In this document: piece after piece, positions 1 to 7,143 of the stretch
Layout: each line of letters begins with the position of its first letter
How positions within the stretch are numbered: the first letter of the stretch is position 1
Assembly (NCBI GenBank): GCA_035629075.1
Contig: DASPIK010000064.1
Span: 1-64,000 of the forward strand
Direction: 5' to 3'
Source: JAEZPW01 sp035629075
Lineage (GTDB): Bacteria; Acidobacteriota; Terriglobia; Terriglobales; Acidobacteriaceae
DNA: 64,000 bases
The notes under the pieces: model-generated
The model's database searches: none
Told to the model about the DNA's origin: nothing
The model's input: only the letters and a program-made list of their open reading frames with translations
Position numbers and translations under genes: made by a program

Positions 1-85
1 TCTCGGCCGTTCTATCGGCCTATATACGCCTCCTGCAGCTCGCATCGGCGTGGTACAGCGAACCTCACTCTCGACACTGAAGTCC

Positions 86-124
86 TGTAAAAACACCGAA
101 CCCACCCCGAAAAAGGGTGGGTTC
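86..124 (-). terminator. Rho-independent terminator of the 60-aa gene
   Basis: A 10-bp perfect stem (98-107 with 115-124, 7-nt loop) is followed on the minus strand by a short run of five T residues (complement of 89-93). It lies about 60 bp past the stop codon of the small minus-strand gene that ends at 182, which fits transcription termination for that gene. Confidence 0.7.
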
Positions 125-137
125 GTCAGCAGCCTGA

Positions 138-157
138 GGGACCCGAATTCGGGTCCC
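138..157. repeat. 20-bp perfect palindrome
   Basis: Positions 138-157 form an uninterrupted perfect palindrome centred on GAATTC. It sits between the stop codon of the 60-aa gene and its terminator. There is no T-run beside it, so it may be a site for a dimeric protein, an RNA-stabilising stem or a REP remnant; the sequence does not decide between these. Confidence 0.45.
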
Positions 158-181
158 AGAAACTCATTCGTATAAGGCCGA

Positions 182-364
182 TTAGGACATCTGCTCTTTG
201 CTGAGTTTGCTGATCACTGATTCGAGGATCCGCTCACGTTCGCGGAGCATGGCACGAAAGTCGGAGTGATCTGCGCGGCAGATCTGCTGTTCCAGGTTGC
301 GTTGGGTGCTGGCGAGCGTTTCCGCCAGAATTTGCCGTTCTTCGATGCTGAGATTAAGAACCAT
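182..364 (-). CDS. Small helical hypothetical protein (60 aa)
   Basis: I do not recognise a named family. The 60-residue product is charged and predicted to be almost entirely helical, with a heptad-like spacing of Leu and Ile and many Glu, Gln and Arg. It has no Cys pair, membrane segment or signal peptide, so a small cytosolic coiled-coil or adaptor protein is the most one can say. It starts at ATG (364) and ends upstream of a good minus-strand terminator at 86-124, which together suggest a real single-gene transcript. The 285 bp upstream, up to the methyltransferase gene, are AT-richer than the surroundings and could carry its promoter. Confidence 0.5.
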   Translation of the reverse strand: MVLNLSIEERQILAETLASTQRNLEQQICRADHSDFRAMLRERERILESVISKLSKEQMS

Positions 365-649
365 TTAGCCGGACCTTCTTATTAGGTAGTCGTATAAAAC
401 AGGAATACGGAGCCCTTTTGAGCGCCGGCTCTACAACCCGCGCCCCGGAGAACCGCTTTTCCGGGATGATGACACAACTATAATCGTGAGCCGTTCAGAG
501 TGAAATAAGCTTTTTCACTGAGTTTCTTCAGTTTTTTGAAATTTCTTCCTCGAGTTTCGTCCCCCCCGGAGTGCCCGGAAAGATCATCGCTCATTGGTCA
601 AACCCGCTATTTGCGGTAACTGACGGGTAGCCGGGGGATTGTGAGGAGC

Positions 650-1267
650 TTATGTGCGCCGGGCAATGATCAGGTAACTGTAGGCGCCCACGTTCACACT
701 TTCCACTGGCGAGAACTTGTTTGACCGCAGTGTCTCCAGCACCTTTTCCGCAGGTATGCGGTGTTCGCGCGGCGGGCCGGGCGGATCGGTTTGGGTTCTG
801 GGCGCACCATGAGCGCGGGCCGGAACGTCGCTGCGCCAATCGAGAATGGCAAGCCGCCCTTGGGGTTTCAGAATGCGGCATAACTCGCGAAGAATCTCCA
901 CCTGATCCTCGAGCTCATGCCAGACGTTAGCAACAAGCAGCACGTCGCACAGTTCGTCAGGAAGGGAAGTCTGAGCGGCGTCGCCTTGTACGAGCGTGAT
1001 GTTGTCGGGCGCGCTCGGAGCGCCGAGTTTCTCGTCAAGCAGACGGAGCATAGTCGGTTCGAGGTCAACGGCGTAGACGCGTCCTGCTGGTTGAACGGCC
1101 TTGGCCATTGGTATGGCGAAGTAGCCGGTACCAGCGCCGATGTCGGCCACCGTCATTCCCGGCGAGAGGTGAAGTGCAGAGAGCACCTCTTCGGGCGGCA
1201 TGAAGGTAAGGCGTTCAGGATCTTCGAGTTTGTGGGCCTGTGCAGGATCGAAGCGACGGTCGTGCAT
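650..1267 (-). CDS. Class I SAM-dependent methyltransferase
   Basis: This 205-residue protein has the class I Rossmann methyltransferase fold. Motif I (VADIGAGTGYF, about residues 40-50) binds SAM, an acidic residue at the end of strand 2 follows (VYAVDLEP), and later come LVQGDAAQ and a WHELED segment with the post-II loop and LKPQGRLAILDW. The family (Methyltransf_11/31-like) methylates very varied small molecules or proteins, so the substrate cannot be read from sequence. The opening MHDRRFDPAQAHKLEDPER is typical of bacterial UbiE-like proteins of this size. It diverges from the oxidoreductase gene at 1591, with 323 bp between them. It is not directly linked to egtBD on the same strand. 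Confidence 0.8.
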   Translation of the reverse strand: MHDRRFDPAQAHKLEDPERLTFMPPEEVLSALHLSPGMTVADIGAGTGYFAIPMAKAVQPAGRVYAVDLEPTMLRLLDEKLGAPSAPDNITLVQGDAAQTSLPDELCDVLLVANVWHELEDQVEILRELCRILKPQGRLAILDWRSDVPARAHGAPRTQTDPPGPPREHRIPAEKVLETLRSNKFSPVESVNVGAYSYLIIARRT

Positions 1268-1590
1268 GTTTGTTACCGATCCACAGTCAGCACTCAGCGG
1301 CGGCGTCCGCCAACATGGCGTTCTTTATTGTATCGGAGCACCAGCCCTAAGAAGGCTTTTAGTCGCCGTACTCCTCGCAGTCGCGACGACTCGAATCCCG
1401 ATCCTGGGCATTTGGGGGCGAGAATTTCGTTTCGGGACTGCGTTTGGCACCTAATGCCGAGATACAGGTTACGAAACTCTGCTCCCGGAGTAACATAGCG
1501 CGCGCAAGCATTACTCGTGGGGACATCAGGGCACGCATTGTGGGCCGTGGCCGATGGATAGCGGCAATCCTGCCGCGAAAGTGAGGAATC
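1268..1590. other. Divergent intergenic region
   Basis: These 323 bp separate the minus-strand methyltransferase from the plus-strand oxidoreductase and should carry both promoters. The only structure I can point to is a small hairpin at 1561-1576 (6-bp GC stem, 4-nt loop) just ahead of the ribosome site of the downstream gene. I see no convincing -35/-10 pair and no coding potential. Confidence 0.4.
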
Positions 1591-2622
1591 ATGGAAAAGA
1601 AGCTGCGGGTCGTCCAGTATGGTGTGGGGACAATCGGGGGCGGCATCGTGAAGTTGATGTTGCGCAAGCCCGCGCTGGAGATTGTCGGCGCGGTGGACAA
1701 CGATCCTAACAAGGTTGGGCGAGACCTCGGCCGAGTGGTCGGACTCGACCGTGATCTGGGCGTTGTTGTCGAAGGAGACCTGAAGTCTGCTGTTCCAGCC
1801 AGTGGAGCGGACGTGGTCGTGCATTCAACCCGATCCATACTGGCGGAGGTAGCTCCGCAGATTCGCGAATGTATTGGCACCGGCGCACACGTCTTGTCCA
1901 CGTGCGAGGAGCTTTGCTATCCCTTCCACAAGTATCCGGAGCTTTCGGCGAGCTTGGATGCGGAGGCGAAGCAGCGCGGGCTGGTGTTGATGGGCACGGG
2001 CGTAAACCCAGGCTTCGCCATGGACAAGCTGGTACTCACCCTGGCAACCGCGTGCCAACAGATCGACAGAGTGCGCGTCCTGCGGGTGGTTGACGCATCC
2101 CGACGCAGGCTGCGTCTGCAAAAAAAAGCTGGCGTCGGTTTGACTCTCGATGAGTTCACCCGCGAACTCGAGGCGGGCACCATCCGGCACTACGGCCTCA
2201 GCGAGTCGGCCTGGATGATCGCCGATCAGTTGGGAATGTCAGTGGACCGCGTCGAAGAGGCGGTTGCACCGATCGTGGCCGAGATGCCGATGCGCAGCCA
2301 GTATTTCCATGTGAAAGCCGGAAATGTGAAGGGTGTTAAGCAAGTAGCGCTCGGCCTCAAGGACAACGACGAGATCATCCGCCTGGAACTGGAAATTTAC
2401 CTCGGCGCAGCCGAACCTCAGGACTCGGCCAAGGTCAGCGGGGTTCCGAACCTTGAAATGAAAGTTGTCGGCGGAATTCCGGGTGACCTTGCGACCATGG
2501 CGATCGCCGTCAATTCTCTTCCAGCGTTGTTGAGGCTCAAGCCAGGCTTGCGCATCGCACACGATGTTTCGATGTCGTTCTGGACCGGTGAAGGCGTGGC
2601 AACCATGGCGGCGGCTAACTAG
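1591..2622 (+). CDS. 2,4-diaminopentanoate dehydrogenase-like / dihydrodipicolinate reductase-fold oxidoreductase
   Basis: The 343-residue product begins with a Rossmann NAD(P)-binding segment (VVQYGVGTIGGGIV, about residues 7-20) and an acidic strand-2 end (GAVDNDPNKVG). The VGRDLGRVVG stretch and the total length resemble the Ord-type enzyme that deaminates 2,4-diaminopentanoate in clostridial ornithine fermentation, and more loosely DapB. No other ornithine-fermentation gene (aminomutase, thiolase) is in view, so the real substrate is probably another amino acid or amine. The start is ATG with GAGG (1583-1586) four bases upstream. A 6-bp hairpin lies just before that site. The gene stands alone and ends in a strong terminator. 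Confidence 0.7.
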   Translation: MEKKLRVVQYGVGTIGGGIVKLMLRKPALEIVGAVDNDPNKVGRDLGRVVGLDRDLGVVVEGDLKSAVPASGADVVVHSTRSILAEVAPQIRECIGTGAHVLSTCEELCYPFHKYPELSASLDAEAKQRGLVLMGTGVNPGFAMDKLVLTLATACQQIDRVRVLRVVDASRRRLRLQKKAGVGLTLDEFTRELEAGTIRHYGLSESAWMIADQLGMSVDRVEEAVAPIVAEMPMRSQYFHVKAGNVKGVKQVALGLKDNDEIIRLELEIYLGAAEPQDSAKVSGVPNLEMKVVGGIPGDLATMAIAVNSLPALLRLKPGLRIAHDVSMSFWTGEGVATMAAAN

Positions 2623-2662
2623 GAGCTTGATCGAAAACTGGATTCCCACACAGGTTCACTTC

Positions 2663-2696
2663 AAGGCCCGGCTCTGCAGAAGGGCCGGGCTTTTTT
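2663..2696 (+). terminator. Rho-independent terminator of the oxidoreductase gene
   Basis: A 7-bp GC stem (2666-2672 with 2684-2690), extended by A-T and G-T pairs into the T-tract, is followed by six T residues. It lies 40 bp after the stop codon at 2622. Confidence 0.85.
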
Positions 2697-2750
2697 GCGG
2701 CGGGTCCCGTGAAGTGACCTCTTTCATGCGTTTCGACTCAACCGCAAGCG

Positions 2751-3434
2751 TCACGATTCGTATAGGTAATCGTCAAGCCCGTCGGGACGCGAATCATCGG
2801 GAATGTTTGGAAAGACCATGGGTATGGTGAGGCGCTGGGAGGGGCGCAGTAAAGGCGAGACGCGGTGTTGGCAATGGGTGCCATCCATTAACAGAACAGA
2901 ACCGGCGCGCGGCAGAATGCTAATTGTGGCGCCCGTCGTGTCCGGTGTAGCCGCCGCTGACCTGGGAACGAGTTCAAACGCGCCGCCGTCTTCGGGAACG
3001 CTGGTAGTGAGAAACAGGAGCAACGTGTAGGGTATCGCGTCGAAATGCCACCGGTAGGATTCGCCGGTGTCGCTCATGCTGTTGATGTTGATTGATGAGC
3101 GCAGATTTTTAGACGTGTAGATGTTCCGCTCGCCTGTTATGTGGCAGATCCAATCACGCGTGGATGCGGCGGTGTAGAAATCAAAGAGTTCCGGCCAATG
3201 ATCGCGGATGACTTTTCCCGTGACCACACGGTAAGTAAGCGAATAACGATCGGAATCTCGCCTAATTGTGATACCACGCTGTGCAATGAGTTCAGCGGCC
3301 TTCAGGCGCCATGCTTCGGCGGTCGGTTCCGGGATGGCTTCGTGTACGAGCACATAGCTCTGCTCCTGAAAACTCCGGCGCAGCTCGGGAATAACCCGTA
3401 GCGACGGAGCGACGGCGCGCAATGCCGATGTCAT
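2751..3434 (-). CDS. 2-oxoglutarate/Fe(II)-dependent oxygenase, HalD/BesD-like fold with an HxD iron site
   Basis: The protein (227 aa from ATG 3434; a TTG at 3443 is an alternative start) reads as a non-haem iron double-stranded beta-helix oxygenase of the group that includes the amino-acid halogenases HalD/BesD. The iron triad is visible: WHFD gives His130 and Asp132, and HCQHRVSP gives the distal His190. Arg201 about ten residues later is the expected 2-oxoglutarate anchor. True halogenases of this group have Gly or Ala in place of the Asp, so this member should hydroxylate, desaturate or otherwise oxidise. It starts 48 bp after the stop of egtD on the same strand, so it is probably cotranscribed with egtB-egtD and may act on hercynine, ergothioneine or a related amino acid. 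That link is inference. Confidence 0.72.
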   Translation of the reverse strand: MTSALRAVAPSLRVIPELRRSFQEQSYVLVHEAIPEPTAEAWRLKAAELIAQRGITIRRDSDRYSLTYRVVTGKVIRDHWPELFDFYTAASTRDWICHITGERNIYTSKNLRSSININSMSDTGESYRWHFDAIPYTLLLFLTTSVPEDGGAFELVPRSAAATPDTTGATISILPRAGSVLLMDGTHCQHRVSPLLRPSQRLTIPMVFPNIPDDSRPDGLDDYLYES

Positions 3435-3482
3435 ATCTCGCAAGAACTCCCTAGTGGTTGGGCAGGATACAAATGTTGGATG

Positions 3483-4523
3483 CTAACCCTCTACCCGTGC
3501 GAGGTGCAGGGCGAACCAGCCCTTTTCGTCGGTCCAGCTGCGCTCGAGCGCGAACCCACTGCTGTCGAGGATGGATTTCGTCATAGCAGGAGTGAACTTG
3601 TAGCTGTTCTCCGTGTGGATTCGTTCGCCAGCCCTGAAGTCAACCGAAAGACCAAGTTCGTCGATCTTGACTGTTTGATTCTTCGTGCTTTCAAGATGCA
3701 TCTCGATACGTGATTCAGGGCCGTTCCATAAAGCTAAGTGTCGAAACGAGCGCGTGTCGAAGTGGCCGCCAAGTTCCCGGTTTATCCGGGCAAGTATGTT
3801 CTTGTTGAACGCGGCGGTCACGCCGGCGGCATCGTCGTAGGCGGCGACCAGAACACGTTCGTCCTTGGACAGATCCGTGCCGAGCAGAAGCGCATCACCT
3901 GGGGCGAGCGAGTGCCGAATACGGGACAACATCGCGATCGACTGCATCGGTTCGAAATTGCCGATGCTGGATCCGATGTAGAGGACAAGCTTGCGGCTGG
4001 GTAAGACCCCGCCATGCTTAGCGGCGAACCTCTGCTTCGAAGAACAAGGTTGAGTCGGGTCGATAACTTGTCGTGGCAAGCCCGAGGTGTAGTCGGCCAC
4101 AACTGGCGTGACTGTCAGTCCGGGAATCTCGCTCAGGTGATCCACGGCCGAGTGCAGAGCGGATGGCGAGACGTCCAAGGGGTAAAAAGTCAAAGTAGGC
4201 TGCGCGTTGAGGGTAGCGCGTATCAAAGTCCTCGTCTTGGTGGCGCTGCCCGCGCCGAGTTCTATCAGCGTTAGGGGAGGGCTGCCATCACCTGGGCGTG
4301 AACCGGAGCGCGCTGTACCAATGATTACATCCGAGCAGTTGTTGAGTATCTGCTGCTCGGTGCGCGTGAGGTAGTACTCGGGAAGTCGAGTGATCTGCTC
4401 AAACAGGTCGGACCCGACTGCGTCATAAAAGAGCTTGGGTGGCAGCGTCTTGGGCGTGCCGGTGAGTCCGCGGAGCACGTCATCAGCAATCGGATTGACG
4501 ATTTTGGTTCGTGGGCTAATCAT
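3483..4523 (-). CDS. egtD: L-histidine N-alpha-methyltransferase (ergothioneine biosynthesis)
   Basis: EgtD transfers three methyl groups from SAM to the amino group of histidine, giving hercynine. The 346-residue product shows the family landmarks: LPEYYLTRTE near residues 47-56, the SAM loop ELGAGSATK (88-96), FYPLDVS, and the late block around IHTENSYKF. The reading frame stays open far upstream, but the start at ATG 4523 is chosen because it overlaps the egtB stop in an ATGA arrangement and begins with the usual family N-terminus. The protein is slightly longer than mycobacterial EgtD, owing to an extra Ser/Gln/Lys-rich loop around residues 155-175. No glutamate-cysteine ligase, EgtC or EgtE gene is nearby. 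Confidence 0.93.
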   Translation of the reverse strand: MISPRTKIVNPIADDVLRGLTGTPKTLPPKLFYDAVGSDLFEQITRLPEYYLTRTEQQILNNCSDVIIGTARSGSRPGDGSPPLTLIELGAGSATKTRTLIRATLNAQPTLTFYPLDVSPSALHSAVDHLSEIPGLTVTPVVADYTSGLPRQVIDPTQPCSSKQRFAAKHGGVLPSRKLVLYIGSSIGNFEPMQSIAMLSRIRHSLAPGDALLLGTDLSKDERVLVAAYDDAAGVTAAFNKNILARINRELGGHFDTRSFRHLALWNGPESRIEMHLESTKNQTVKIDELGLSVDFRAGERIHTENSYKFTPAMTKSILDSSGFALERSWTDEKGWFALHLARVEG

Positions 4524-5899
4524 TTTGCCAACCGGATGCCGGCGAACTGCCAGCGTGTATGAGCCGGGAAAAAGTTTCGATAAGTGGCACGAATGTGGTC
4601 GGCTGGAGTCGCGCAGGACCCGCCCCGCAGCACGAACTGGTTGCACATGAACTTCCCGTTGTACTCCCCGACCACACCGGATGCAGGACGGAAGCCCGGA
4701 TATGGAAGATACTGGCTGGCCGTCCATTCCCAAACATCCCCGAACATCTGTGCAGGATGAGTCTGATGTTGTGCCTCGCCGCTGAGGTTTGAGGCGAGTG
4801 GGTGGAGTCGCTTCGTATCGAGCATATTCTCGCGAGATTGATCCTGGCTTGCGCGTCGAACATTGGCTGCTGCAACTTCCCATTCGAACTCGGTTGGAAT
4901 GCGCGCACCTGCCCATCGCGCAAAGGCATCCGCCTCGTAATAACTGATGTGGCATACCGGGTCTGCGGGGTTCAGCGGCACTTCACCATCCAGTGTGTAG
5001 ATCATCCATTGGCCGTCGCACTCAAACCAGTAAAGCGGCGCACGCCAGCCTTGGGCGCAAACGGTGTCCCAGCCTTCCGACAACCAGAGGTCTGGCCGCG
5101 TATAGCCACCGTCGCTCATGAACTCGAGATACTCGCTGTTACTGACTAAGCGCGATGCAATCTGGAATGGCTGGAGGAATACCTGATGACGTGGTGATTC
5201 GTTGTCGAATGCGAAATGCTGACCTTCGTGACCGATCCAACAAAGTCCAGCGTCGTATGACAACCACGTGATTGGTCCGGGCTTGCCCGGCTTCTCTCGT
5301 GGTCCCGCGAAGGTGGGACCACCCGCTGGGAACGGCGGCGCGAGCGGCGTTTCGTCAGGGAAGACTACACCTCCCGATGCTTGGCGATAAGAAGGTCGCA
5401 AGGGATTCGTCCAGAGCGCGTGCTTTGTGTCAGTGACTATGAGTTCTTGGTGTTGTTGCTCGTGGTGACATCCCAGAACCATTAGGTCGAGGACCTCCGA
5501 TGACACCGGCCCATCCAGAAACCGAAGCATCGCCTCATCCACGTGCGACCGATAACGAAGAACCTCGTCCAGCGACGGTCGAGACCAAAGGCCGCGCTGC
5601 GTTCGCACGGGATGTCCTCCGAGCTGCTTGTAATACGAATTGAAGAAGAGTCGGAATCGAGGATCGAACGGTCGGTACCCCGGTGCGTACGGCGAGAGAA
5701 CAAAAGTCTCAAAGAACCACGTGGTGTGGGCCTGGTGCCACTTGGCTGGGCTGGCATCCGGCATGGACTGCACCATCTGGTCTTCAGCCGACAACGGAGC
5801 GCACAGCTCGCGCGTCACGTTCCGAACAGCCTGGTACTGCGCCGCGAGATCGGGAAGCGACGAACCGAGAAGACCGCCAGCCGTTGTGGCCGAGTGCAT
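4520..5899 (-). CDS. egtB: Hercynine sulfoxide synthase (ergothioneine biosynthesis EgtB)
   Basis: EgtB is a non-haem iron sulfoxide synthase that joins a thiol to C2 of the hercynine imidazole using O2. The N-terminal DinB-like domain carries the iron ligands: His58 in AHTTWFFE, and His146 and His150 in HHEQQHQE. The C-terminal half is the formylglycine-generating-enzyme/C-type-lectin fold, ending in the conserved RGGSCAT and RATYRNFFP blocks. ATG 5899 is chosen because GGAGG stands six bases upstream; a GTG six codons earlier is possible. The structurally studied acidobacterial EgtB (Chloracidobacterium) uses free cysteine instead of gamma-glutamylcysteine. This protein may too, and the absence of egtA and egtC nearby is compatible. 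It is the first gene of egtB-egtD-oxygenase. Confidence 0.93.
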   Translation of the reverse strand: MHSATTAGGLLGSSLPDLAAQYQAVRNVTRELCAPLSAEDQMVQSMPDASPAKWHQAHTTWFFETFVLSPYAPGYRPFDPRFRLFFNSYYKQLGGHPVRTQRGLWSRPSLDEVLRYRSHVDEAMLRFLDGPVSSEVLDLMVLGCHHEQQHQELIVTDTKHALWTNPLRPSYRQASGGVVFPDETPLAPPFPAGGPTFAGPREKPGKPGPITWLSYDAGLCWIGHEGQHFAFDNESPRHQVFLQPFQIASRLVSNSEYLEFMSDGGYTRPDLWLSEGWDTVCAQGWRAPLYWFECDGQWMIYTLDGEVPLNPADPVCHISYYEADAFARWAGARIPTEFEWEVAAANVRRASQDQSRENMLDTKRLHPLASNLSGEAQHQTHPAQMFGDVWEWTASQYLPYPGFRPASGVVGEYNGKFMCNQFVLRGGSCATPADHIRATYRNFFPAHTRWQFAGIRLAK

Positions 5900-6570
5900 G
5901 TGACGCCTCCAGACCACATGAGAGATGACGAAACCCGCTCCGGGTTGCGGATAATTGCGAGTAGTTCGAAATCGTCAGGTTCTTGCGCGTGGAGCGCAGG
6001 TCGGTTCGGCAAAGGATGCGCATCTTCATTCCTTCTTGTTTCTCAGGAGATATGGCTCCGAACTGGAGCAACGTCGGCACTTTGTGGATGGTACTCACGA
6101 GTGGAGTTCTGGCACATGGGGAGGTGAGGTATCACACGACTTGTGGTGACTACCGTCACAGCCTAAGAAAGAGCCGCCGACGTTAAATGCCCTGTCTTGA
6201 TCTAGCAAGCTGGCTGTTGGGAACTGTTCAGGGAAGTGGGGTCCCGGGTCATTCCTGTAGTGCGGCCGCATGGTTGATCGCCTTGACGGCTGGAATCCCG
6301 CCGATCGCAACGTCCCTGTTCCCCTGTACTCGTGTGCCGGGGAGGAGTGCGCGTGCATCATGTGCCACGATCCCAACTTCACCGGGCCAGATGTCCAGCG
6401 TCCGCTGGTCTGCGGGCGTGCCTCACTTATTCGATTCTGTGCAGTAAACAGGCGGTCGAACCATGGCCGCGCGGTAGCGCGTGCCGGGACACCCGCGTGT
6501 GCTAATGCACATGTGGATGTTCCAGCATGAGCTTGGCAGTAGAGCTGTGAAGACTCTCGTGTAGGAAACT
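5900..6570. other. Intergenic region between egtB and the redox operon
   Basis: These 671 bp lie between divergent transcription units and must hold promoters for both. Several short open frames occur on both strands, but they lack ribosome sites, start in odd places and read as low-complexity Arg/Ser/Ala-rich peptides, so I do not call genes. I see no tRNA, repeat or clear terminator. Confidence 0.4.
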
Positions 6571-7143
6571 ATGACGCCAGCCGAGAACGAAGCAGTGGTT
6601 GCCGATATTCTGGGCCAATACGAAGACCGCAGGGCCAGCCTGATTCCCATCCTTCAGGACATCCAAGCACATTTCTATTACCTACCCGAAGAAATGCTGC
6701 GAAAGGTGTCGAAAAAGTTGAGGATCTCGCTCCCTGAGGTATACCAGGTAGCGACCTTCTACCGATGTTTCAGCCTGAAGCCGCGTGGCAAGCACCTGGT
6801 GCAAGTCTGCCAGGGTACTGCCTGTCACGTGCGCGGAAGCGAACGCATTCTCGAGCGAGTGCAGACGGAGACCAATGCGGGGCCGTCGGGCACGAGTCCG
6901 GACATGCAGTTCACGGTGGAGTCGGTGCGTTGCCTAGGTTGCTGCGGTTTGGCCCCTGTGATGCGCGTGGATAAGGACACCTACGCGCACCTGGAACTGG
7001 GAAAAATCAAGAACGTGGTCAAGAAGTACCGACCCAAGGCTGATGCTGCTGCACCCCAGAACGCCCAAAATCAGGGCGCCCCGGGGACCCCGAAAAGCGC
7101 GAAGCATCCGGAGGCCGCATTAGCGGGTGCCGCCCATGACTAA
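6571..7143 (+). CDS. NuoE/HydC-like [2Fe-2S] thioredoxin-fold subunit
   Basis: The 190-residue protein is the 24-kDa-type subunit of NADH dehydrogenases and NAD-linked hydrogenases. It has a helical N-terminus with SLIPILQDIQ and VYQVATFYRCF, then a thioredoxin fold binding one [2Fe-2S] cluster through Cys80, Cys85, Cys121 and Cys125 (VCQGTAC and RCLGCCG). In such complexes it sits against the NADH/FMN subunit. The last 40 residues are an Ala/Pro/Gln-rich tail, probably disordered and absent from typical homologues. It is the first gene of a four-gene operon, starting at ATG 6571 and overlapping the next gene by eight bases. No other complex I subunit is present, which argues against respiratory complex I. 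Confidence 0.88.
   Translation: MTPAENEAVVADILGQYEDRRASLIPILQDIQAHFYYLPEEMLRKVSKKLRISLPEVYQVATFYRCFSLKPRGKHLVQVCQGTACHVRGSERILERVQTETNAGPSGTSPDMQFTVESVRCLGCCGLAPVMRVDKDTYAHLELGKIKNVVKKYRPKADAAAPQNAQNQGAPGTPKSAKHPEAALAGAAHD

Noticed and set aside
2751..3434. Amino-acid halogenase
   Set aside because: The iron site has Asp132 in the position that is Gly or Ala in halogenases, so chloride has no free coordination site.
4524..4955. Upstream extension of egtD by 144 codons
   Set aside because: The added residues read as basic noise and overlap the egtB gene in another frame. The ATG at 4523 overlaps the egtB stop and begins a normal EgtD.
6270..6530. 86-codon frame with Cys-rich segment between egtB and the redox operon
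   Set aside because: No ribosome site and no recognisable domain; the few Cys are not arranged in a known motif, and other frames overlap with equal quality.
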